From assembly GCA_002793355.1 (NCBI GenBank), contig PFQB01000018.1, positions 1 through 8,352 of the forward strand: a stretch of 8,352 nucleotides of DNA, written 5' to 3'. The notes under the pieces are model-generated. The model ran no database searches. It was not told where the DNA came from and was given only the letters and a program-made list of their open reading frames with translations. The stretch is from Candidatus Dojkabacteria bacterium CG_4_10_14_0_2_um_filter_Dojkabacteria_WS6_41_15. Its GTDB lineage: Bacteria > Patescibacteriota > Dojkabacteria > GCA-002793355. Both the position numbers and the translations under genes were made by a program. This document shows positions 1 through 5,162 of this stretch, one piece after another; within the stretch, counting starts at the first letter, position 1; each line of letters begins with the position of its first letter.

Positions 1-25
1 CGGTTAGCCTGTAGCGCGAGCTAGA

Positions 26-48
26 TACTACGGGCTATGCCCGTAGTA
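26..48. repeat. Perfect 10-bp hairpin at the window edge
   Basis: The arms tactacgggc (26-35) and gcccgtagta (39-48) are exact reverse complements with a 3-base loop (tat). The hairpin lies within what looks like the linker region of the histidine kinase frame and just before the first TTG of the open part. It has no T-run after it, so it is not a standard terminator. It could be a real RNA structure, or a sequence feature that made the read or assembly end here. Confidence 0.6.
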
Positions 49-53
49 CTCAT

Positions 54-506
54 TTGACTGAACTTGTCCGCAGTCAGATTACGTCTATGAAAGATTTAGC
101 AAAGGCACAGGGTATTACCATTAAATTCGCCCATCCCGCCCACCTTGTGACGGCCATAAAAGGCGACCGTGCCTTGCTTGAACGAGTGATTGTTAATCTG
201 CTAGAAAATGCAATTAAATATTCGGTACGCAATGATAATTCGCAAGCGACAGTAAAGGTGTTACTTCGAGTAAAACAAAACAACGTATATCTACATGTTT
301 CAAATCCAAGTGAAGAAATTCCTTCAGAAAAACTTGTGAAGATCTTCGATAGATTTTATCAAGTGAATCCATCCAGAAATAAAAAGATTGGCGGGTATGG
401 GTTAGGTCTTTCAATAGTAAAAAAGATTATTGAAGAGCACAATGGTACTATTCAGGCAAGTTACCAATTGGGAATTATAACGTTTATTGTGTCCTTTCCA
501 CGCTAG
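54..506 (+). CDS. Sensor histidine kinase, C-terminal ATPase domain only (truncated or interrupted)
   Basis: This is the catalytic and ATP-binding (HATPase_c, GHKL) half of a two-component sensor kinase. It would phosphorylate a missing dimerisation-domain histidine and pass the signal to a response regulator. Visible motifs in the 150 residues are the N box (RVIVNLLENAIKYS, 44-57, with N48 and N52), the F box (IFDRFYQ, 97-103) and the G2 box (GGYGLGLS, 113-120). The G1 box is degenerate: S83-N84-P85-S86-E87-E88-I89 replaces the usual DxGxGI, losing the aspartate and both glycines. The TTG start at 54 is only the first possible start after a TAG at 12-14. The frame 15-53 (RELDTTGYARSTH) still reads like a kinase linker, so the real gene probably began upstream. 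No HisKA domain, sensor domain or ribosome site is visible. No response regulator is adjacent. Family assignment is firm; whether the gene works is not. Confidence 0.82.
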   Translation: MTELVRSQITSMKDLAKAQGITIKFAHPAHLVTAIKGDRALLERVIVNLLENAIKYSVRNDNSQATVKVLLRVKQNNVYLHVSNPSEEIPSEKLVKIFDRFYQVNPSRNKKIGGYGLGLSIVKKIIEEHNGTIQASYQLGIITFIVSFPR

Positions 507-535
507 TATAAATATATTCTTCTTATCTTCACGAC

Positions 536-793
536 GTGTGTTATGGCTATAACTATCGTGTATCTACCTGGCGTTCAACTAATACTTATATTTTGCGTAA
601 ACCTTCTGGCTTTCGAGGAAACAGGCAATACGAGTTCCGCGGTTATCGGTATAATCGCAAAACTAAAGCAATGATTGGAGTATATTTGTATAATCCGAGC
701 CCTACGTACCATGGCGTTGAATACTGGGTAACCGGGAAATTCCGAGATCAATGGAAAACATCAGGGTACAAAGCCGTTGTTGAAAAGAAGTAA
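536..793 (+). CDS. Hypothetical Tyr/Trp-rich small protein, possibly a gene remnant
   Basis: I do not recognise this 85-residue frame. It is basic and aromatic: 12 tyrosines and 3 tryptophans, a run of Arg/Lys through the middle, and no membrane segment or signal peptide. The alternation of aromatic and polar residues suggests a beta-rich domain. The start is uncertain. GTG at 536 has no ribosome site, and the frame stays open back to the stop at 509-511, adding IYSSYLHD. A TATCTT at 524-529 could serve as a -10 for a nearly leaderless transcript, but no -35 is visible. It sits 29 bp after the kinase fragment, in the same direction, and converges on the RNase HI gene. With a broken kinase next door, it may be the C-terminal remainder of a larger lost gene. 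The protein-like composition is the only argument that it is coding. Confidence 0.4.
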   Translation: MCYGYNYRVSTWRSTNTYILRKPSGFRGNRQYEFRGYRYNRKTKAMIGVYLYNPSPTYHGVEYWVTGKFRDQWKTSGYKAVVEKK

Positions 794-829
794 GTCCTTT
801 ATTTTGGGCAAGAAGGCCTCGGAATATAT

Positions 830-844
830 ACACCGTGATGGTGT
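830..844. terminator. Weak hairpin between convergent genes
   Basis: ACACC (830-834) pairs with GGTGT (840-844) around a 5-base loop, followed on the plus strand by tattt. It lies at the convergent 3' ends of the small ORF and the RNase HI gene and touches the latter's stop codon. The stem is short and the T-run poor, so this is at best a weak terminator. The rest of the 794-843 gap shows nothing else. Confidence 0.2.
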
Positions 845-1275
845 TATTTGCAAAGCTGCTTATCTAAGGCCTCATTCACTAATTGGTCGGCTAATTGATT
901 TTTATCTCGTAATACATGCTTGATTTGCCAGTCAGCAATGGTATCTAGCAACTCCCAAATAACTTCTGCAAATTTCCTGAGGTGAGGTTCTTTGATTTTA
1001 TAGACTCTAAGCAGTTGCTTTACCATAAGCTCGCTGTCAGAATATATGGTCAGCTCTTTGCATGATGAATGAAAATTCTTAATATGTTGCAGAGCTGTTA
1101 GAAGCGCCTGATATTCTGCTTCGTTATTGGTGGCAATTCCAATATATTTTCCCATTTGATCAATAATTACGCCTTCAGGAGTCATTAATACAAATCCAAT
1201 TCCGGCATTTCCTGGGTTGTTTCGTGAACCTCCGTCTGTAAATACTTGCAACTTTTGGAACTTCTTTTGTGTCAT
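844..1275 (-). CDS. rnhA: Ribonuclease HI family protein
   Basis: The enzyme would cleave the RNA strand of RNA-DNA hybrids (R-loops, primers) in the cytoplasm with two metal ions. All four catalytic acids of the RNase H fold are in place in the 143 residues: D14 in FTDGGSRNNPG, E54 in TNNEAEYQALL, D80 in IYSDSELMV and D130 in NQLAD. The length matches single-domain bacterial RNase HI; there is no N-terminal hybrid-binding domain. The N-terminal TDGGSRNNPGNAG pattern fits the short RNase HI / reverse-transcriptase-like group common in archaea, Gram-positives and candidate phyla better than E. coli RnhA, so the gene symbol is a family-level label. The ATG has no Shine-Dalgarno; a -10-like TATTAT ends 7 bp before it, suggesting a leaderless message. 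It is transcribed alone, divergent from the membrane protein gene. Confidence 0.9.
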   Translation of the reverse strand: MTQKKFQKLQVFTDGGSRNNPGNAGIGFVLMTPEGVIIDQMGKYIGIATNNEAEYQALLTALQHIKNFHSSCKELTIYSDSELMVKQLLRVYKIKEPHLRKFAEVIWELLDTIADWQIKHVLRDKNQLADQLVNEALDKQLCK

Positions 1276-1288
1276 AATTGGTATAATA
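1276..1288 (-). promoter_or_regulatory. Candidate -10 of the RNase HI gene (leaderless)
   Basis: Read on the minus strand, TATTAT (1288-1283) is followed by 7 bases and then the ATG of the RNase HI gene. Transcription starting at the usual distance would begin at or one or two bases before the start codon. No convincing -35 is visible. The same bases form a -10 candidate on the plus strand, so the two promoters would overlap. Confidence 0.4.
1279..1287 (+). promoter_or_regulatory. Extended -10 promoter candidate P1 (TGGTATAAT)
   Basis: A consensus TATAAT (1282-1287) is preceded by TGG, giving an extended -10 that can work without a good -35, and none is seen. The predicted start, near 1294, would transcribe the short leader ORF at 1321 and then the membrane protein gene at 1407. 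It overlaps the opposite-strand -10 of the RNase HI gene. Confidence 0.45.
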
Positions 1289-1320
1289 ACACGTTCCTAA
1301 TATGGTACGATAGAGGTGAC

Positions 1321-1377
1321 ATGAAGACGGTACGCTTTCTTATTATTGTAGGGGTAAACTGCTATACTGCTTCTTAG
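1321..1377 (+). CDS. Possible 18-residue leader peptide ORF
   Basis: An ATG at 1321 opens MKTVRFLIIVGVNCYTAS and ends at TAG 1375-1377. It has the only Shine-Dalgarno-like sequence I found before a start in this window: AGAGGTG at 1312-1318, close to the ATG. It also lies downstream of the TATAAT of P1. The peptide is basic then hydrophobic, like a signal or membrane leader. It ends 29 bp before the 762-residue membrane protein gene, in another frame, and covers that gene's second promoter candidate. It could be a regulatory leader, a tiny membrane peptide or chance. The peptide shows no codon run of one amino acid, so classical attenuation is not evident. Confidence 0.3.
   Translation: MKTVRFLIIVGVNCYTAS
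1360..1368 (+). promoter_or_regulatory. Extended -10 promoter candidate P2 (TGCTATACT)
   Basis: TGC followed by TATACT (1363-1368) forms an extended -10. The -35 position (about 1340-1345, ttatta) is poor. Transcription would start near 1375, giving a leader of about 32 bases before the ATG at 1407. This is the simplest promoter for the membrane protein gene and would bypass the short leader ORF. Confidence 0.45.
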
Positions 1378-1406
1378 AATCGTTAATAAATTTAGCAAGT
1401 GAAAGT

Positions 1407-3695
1407 ATGGAAGTTGAGAAGAAAGCATTGACCATAACCTTACCTAAACTTGATTCTTTCGATTTATTCGCGTTGCTATTGTGGTTCGGAATACTTATTC
1501 CGGCTGTTCAGTTGCCATCATCGGCTACGTATACTTTTGCTCGAAGTGTCTTTTTTATTATCTGGGTCGCACTTTTTTCGTTGTTTGTCGGAATAAGAAT
1601 TATCAAAGAAAAACGATTGTTTTTTTATTCGGCAGGCGTAGTTAATTATTTAATGCTAGGATTAGGTGTTAGTTTTATTGTTTCGTTCCTACTTTCAGCA
1701 TCACGACTTGATTCGCTCTTTGGGTATGATTTATCTTTTGGCTCTAGCTTTCTTGTATCGATATCATTGGTTGTGATGTACTTTTTATTGAAATTGGCAG
1801 GTTTGTCACTTGAGTATGCAGTATCACGATTACTCTCGGTCTTTCCTTTTGCATTGGTGGTCATCGATCTCCTTCAGGTGTTGTTGCTTGCTCTGTCAAA
1901 ATGGGTACTTCGTGACGGCTCACTTAATACTGTCTTGGGAAATTACGGTCAATATTTTTCATTCCTCACATCAAATATTCTGGGTTTATCAGGAAATGTG
2001 CATCAAGCACTGGTACTTCATTTGGTTGCTGTTGTGATTATAGCTTGGCAAATTTCTGTTGCATATACGAGAGAGACCAAAGAGTCCTCCTCGCTATATA
2101 GAAGAATAGTTGCAGGTATTCTGTTGGGGATAGCGACTTCCTACTTGTTCGCATTAACATTGTCTTTAGCTAGTGTTTCAGTCCTTACGGTTACAACGGT
2201 TGCTGTTCTAGCAGTTTACGTTTTCGGTACAAACAATCAACTTAAAAAATTCGGCTATATTTACGGTGCACTACTGGTTGTGATGCTGTTAATTGTTGGT
2301 GTATGGTGGAAAATTGGCCTTATTGGGGAGGCAAAACAGGTAACCATTACATCATCCGAATCTTCCACCATTATTCAGAAGAGCTACCAAGATACCGGTA
2401 TTCCTATGTGGCGTCAACTTGTGGGCTTTGGAACAGGTACGTTCCCGTATTTGTACATGAAATATAGAGGAATTGAATCTTCTCAGAAATACGGAAACGC
2501 TACTTACTTCTTTAAACCAGCCAACTTTGTTGGAGAACTGTTTATTGAAAACGGATTACTAAGTCTGCTAATGTTTTCTGCGGTGATTGGAGCGGTCGCA
2601 GTAGCATATAAAAAAGCTTCTTTGAAGAAAGCTCTTGGATTAGAAGTAACCTTGATGGTGTTGTTGATTACAACGTTGTTAACTGCGCCCTCCTCCTTAC
2701 CGATTCTTGTTTTATTGTTTGTGATTTTTGCCTCCTTCTTTGACAAAGTCGAGACGTTACCAGAAATACTTCCATCTATAAGAGCAGTTGATATTAAAGA
2801 GTCTACGTATACTAATAAATCCGTTTCTCGTGTCGGTGTCGTGTTGCTTATTGCAAGTATCTTATATGCCGCAGCAATGTTGTTAGTACTTATTACCTCG
2901 ACGATGACTATGGTAGGTTATGCAAGATCTCTTCAGCGATTTGCAGTAGCTCAAAGTCAGGTTTCGGACAAACCTGCAGATGCACTCAAGTCTTTCAGCG
3001 ACTCATATTCGATGGCAACAAGCTACAGAAAGTATTGCAAAGAGTGTTCGCAGTTATCGTATCTTTCCCTAAGCGCGCTGTCAGGCACTAATGATCTGTA
3101 TGGGAGATTGACAGAAGAGCAACAGGCGAATTCTACTGAGCTACGCCAAATTCGAAACCTACTTTTACAGGCAAGTACGGAATTGCTCGGAACAAGCACT
3201 ATTCGTTACGATTACTGGCTTGCTGTATCACAATCCTTTCAAACCATTGCCAATGCAGAGAAGTCAACGTATTTCTACACGCAAACCCTACTAAGTATCA
3301 GAAACTCTTTGGCGGTAAATCCTTATTCAGTGGAAGCAAATTATTTGTATGTTGATACGTTGTTGCGACTTGGAAATGATGCCGAAACCAACAAATTGAT
3401 TTACGAAAGATTAGCAATAATAAAAAGCCTAGTCGGTACGCCTTACCAAATACAGTTTCTTGACAGTATTATGCTAGCGAGAGAGAAGAAATATGATGAT
3501 GCTATTGCTGCCTTCGAACAAATCAAAAAGGAAGTTAGCAAAGCTACCAATCTTTCTGCTGACGAAGTAAGGCAATTGTCCTCTCTGGCGGATGCACGTG
3601 CTGCTGAAGTTAAGAAGCTAAAGGAAACACCGGTTACAACACCCACAACCACGGTGAGACCTTCGATTACACCAACACCTTCGGCTACTCTATAA
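1407..3695 (+). CDS. O-antigen ligase/polymerase-like membrane protein with helical-repeat tail
   Basis: This 762-residue protein has about 11-12 predicted membrane helices (roughly 18-37, 46-66, 75-97, 113-135, 140-166, 186-213, 233-273, 284-304, 374-400, 410-446 and 474-499). A large external loop at about 305-373 contains R336 in MWRQLVGFGTGTF and then KPANFVGELFIENGLLSLL (370-388). This is the layout of the WzyC/WaaL superfamily, whose members polymerise or transfer lipid-linked oligosaccharides outside the membrane. The histidine often found before the conserved Asn (HN) in that loop is absent; the sequence is PAN. After the last helix, residues 503-740 are soluble and helical, with TPR-like stretches near 602-655 and 685-710 and a CxxC at C544/C547. 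A Thr/Pro-rich tail (741-760) follows. The message starts without a clear ribosome site. No other glycan transport gene is adjacent, so substrate and exact reaction are unknown. Confidence 0.75.
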   Translation: MEVEKKALTITLPKLDSFDLFALLLWFGILIPAVQLPSSATYTFARSVFFIIWVALFSLFVGIRIIKEKRLFFYSAGVVNYLMLGLGVSFIVSFLLSASRLDSLFGYDLSFGSSFLVSISLVVMYFLLKLAGLSLEYAVSRLLSVFPFALVVIDLLQVLLLALSKWVLRDGSLNTVLGNYGQYFSFLTSNILGLSGNVHQALVLHLVAVVIIAWQISVAYTRETKESSSLYRRIVAGILLGIATSYLFALTLSLASVSVLTVTTVAVLAVYVFGTNNQLKKFGYIYGALLVVMLLIVGVWWKIGLIGEAKQVTITSSESSTIIQKSYQDTGIPMWRQLVGFGTGTFPYLYMKYRGIESSQKYGNATYFFKPANFVGELFIENGLLSLLMFSAVIGAVAVAYKKASLKKALGLEVTLMVLLITTLLTAPSSLPILVLLFVIFASFFDKVETLPEILPSIRAVDIKESTYTNKSVSRVGVVLLIASILYAAAMLLVLITSTMTMVGYARSLQRFAVAQSQVSDKPADALKSFSDSYSMATSYRKYCKECSQLSYLSLSALSGTNDLYGRLTEEQQANSTELRQIRNLLLQASTELLGTSTIRYDYWLAVSQSFQTIANAEKSTYFYTQTLLSIRNSLAVNPYSVEANYLYVDTLLRLGNDAETNKLIYERLAIIKSLVGTPYQIQFLDSIMLAREKKYDDAIAAFEQIKKEVSKATNLSADEVRQLSSLADARAAEVKKLKETPVTTPTTTVRPSITPTPSATL

Positions 3696-3700
3696 TCAGT

Positions 3701-4042
3701 TTAAAGCAGTTCGTCACTTCGAAAAGTTGAAATGGTGGTTGCTCCGTTTTGTGCTACTCTAACTAAATGACACAAAAGTACCGCTGTTGGAAAACACAGC
3801 GCTATTCCAGTTAACAGGTGAATGATTTTTGATGGGGGGAAATACTCTGTTATTGGTTTATGTTGTTGCCGTGTGCCACGCACTTCGTGAATGTACGTAT
3901 TCTCGGCGTGGGTGGATATAATATCGAACTCAAAACTGCGCCATCGAACGTTGGTTCCTGTAACTGTATGAAGCCTACGTTTTAGGTGCTGTACAACGGC
4001 ATCTTCGGTTAACTTTTGTAGCTGTATTTTTTCGGTCAACAC
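3701..4042 (-). CDS. YraN/UPF0102-like endonuclease-fold protein, divergent
   Basis: The 113 residues match the YraN (UPF0102) pattern, a PD-(D/E)XK nuclease-like fold of poorly known function: E13 in LTEDAV, D40 in FEFDII (usual GEIDLI), E53 in IHEVRGTR (usual VFVEVKxR) and K72 in PPSKIIHL. The normal motif lysine at position 55 is arginine, so nuclease activity may be altered or lost. Its place directly after rnhB is the conserved rplS-rnhB-yraN order, which strongly supports the call. The start is GTG at 4042 with TTG next to it; the frame is closed by a stop at 4049-4051, so no longer version exists. It lies 25 bp after rnhB with no visible ribosome site, and is probably the last gene of the operon. 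Its stop is 5 bp from the stop of the convergent membrane protein gene. Confidence 0.72.
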   Translation of the reverse strand: MLTEKIQLQKLTEDAVVQHLKRRLHTVTGTNVRWRSFEFDIISTHAENTYIHEVRGTRQQHKPITEYFPPSKIIHLLTGIALCFPTAVLLCHLVRVAQNGATTISTFRSDELL

Positions 4043-4067
4043 GACAGTTTAGCAAGGAACTCGTGAT

Positions 4068-4667
4068 TCAATGAATGAAGGTTTTTCTGTGAATATTGCT
4101 TATGCCTAAGCGTGAAAGTGATTCGTAGTGTAGTTTTGTTCCATAGCCTTTGTGTTTGTCAAAACCGTAACCTGGTACTTGTTCCTCTAAAGCAATCATG
4201 TATTGATCACGCCAAACCTTTGCTAAAATTGACGCGGCTGCGATTGAGTAGTGGAGTAAATCGCCATAATTGTATTGAAACGTCTTGGAAAATATTGGGA
4301 TTGTAGCGCTTTCTCCGTCCATCAAAACAATTTCGGGCTGAACCGTAAGCTGCCAGTAGGCTCTCAACATCGCTAAGTGGGTTGCTTTTCGTATTCCTAA
4401 ACGGTCGATTTCTTCAGCAGAGGCCATACCAATGGCATAATCAGAAAGCAAAACTGCTAGTTGCTGCGAAACCGTCTCACGCTGTCTAAATGACAACGTT
4501 TTTGAATCCCTAACCAAAGAGGGGAGATAATCGTTTTCACTTGTAATTACTGCCATACAGGCCACAACAGGGCCAGCTAAACACCCTCGGCCAACTTCGT
4601 CAACGCCAGCAATTACGTGGTAACGCTTTAATAATTCGTATTCTAAAGCAAAGGTTGGATACTGCAT
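4068..4667 (-). CDS. rnhB: Ribonuclease HII
   Basis: The enzyme incises DNA 5' of misincorporated ribonucleotides, starting ribonucleotide excision repair, and also cleaves RNA in hybrids. The 199 residues are full length for bacterial RNase HII. Key positions are D23 and E24 in GVDEVGRG, the GRG substrate-recognition loop (26-28), RDSKTLS (53-59), D117 in LMDGES, and D154 in ASILAKVWRD, completing the four catalytic acids. The C-terminal HKGYGTKLHYESLSRLG and IHRKTF blocks are typical. The ATG directly follows the TAA of rplS with no gap (TAAATG on the minus strand) and has no ribosome site of its own, so it probably depends on ribosomes finishing rplS. Confidence 0.97.
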   Translation of the reverse strand: MQYPTFALEYELLKRYHVIAGVDEVGRGCLAGPVVACMAVITSENDYLPSLVRDSKTLSFRQRETVSQQLAVLLSDYAIGMASAEEIDRLGIRKATHLAMLRAYWQLTVQPEIVLMDGESATIPIFSKTFQYNYGDLLHYSIAAASILAKVWRDQYMIALEEQVPGYGFDKHKGYGTKLHYESLSRLGISNIHRKTFIH

Positions 4668-5162
4668 TTATGCAGCAACTTCAACTGGGGTGTCTTTTGG
4701 AACAACAACAGTCTTTCGCTCTTTAACCTTGAGAGCACTTTTACCAACTCGGTGACGAAGGTAGAATAATTTTGCTCGTCTTGGTTTACCTTTGGCTACG
4801 ATTTCTAATTTCTCTAAAACAGGTGAAAATAACGGAATAATTTTCTCTACTCCCACATTATCAGCTCCAATTTTTCTTACAACAAATTTCTTATTTGAAC
4901 CATAACCCTTCATTGCTATAACAACCCCTCTGAATGGCTGCGATTTTAGGTTTTCCATCTGATTAAAAACCTTACCGGCATCCTGCGCTTTCTTCATCGA
5001 TTGCTTTTCCGCGGTGGTTAAGGTCTTTTGTACTTTCCTAATCACAATGATTTTTGTATGAGCAATAACGGTATCACCGACCTTCATTGCCTTTCTTTGT
5101 TCGATATCTGGAAATTCTTTAGCAAATTGAGCAGCTACTTTTTTCATTACTTCGGTATTCAT
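4668..5162 (-). CDS. rplS: 50S ribosomal protein L19 with an internal insertion
   Basis: L19 sits at the 30S-50S interface of the ribosome. The conserved core is clear: KVGDTVIAHTKII (27-39), QPFRGVVIAMKGYG (75-88), FVVRKIGADNVGVEKIIPLFSP (93-114, the GVE and SP signature) and GKPRRAKLFYLR (125-136). The chain is 164 residues against about 115 for typical L19. Part of the excess is a charged, Lys/Gln-rich insertion of roughly 27 residues at about 41-72, where most L19s have a short turn. The rest is an N-terminal helix and a C-terminal Val/Pro tail. The ATG overlaps the TGA of the upstream aminotransferase-like gene (ATGA) and lacks a ribosome site. It heads the conserved rplS-rnhB-yraN block. 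Confidence 0.95.
   Translation of the reverse strand: MNTEVMKKVAAQFAKEFPDIEQRKAMKVGDTVIAHTKIIVIRKVQKTLTTAEKQSMKKAQDAGKVFNQMENLKSQPFRGVVIAMKGYGSNKKFVVRKIGADNVGVEKIIPLFSPVLEKLEIVAKGKPRRAKLFYLRHRVGKSALKVKERKTVVVPKDTPVEVAA

Noticed and set aside
1..506. Kinase fragment as a complete anti-sigma-factor-like or standalone ATPase
   Set aside because: The F and G2 boxes and the FDRFYQ sequence are those of sensor histidine kinases, and kinase-like sequence continues upstream of the TTG.
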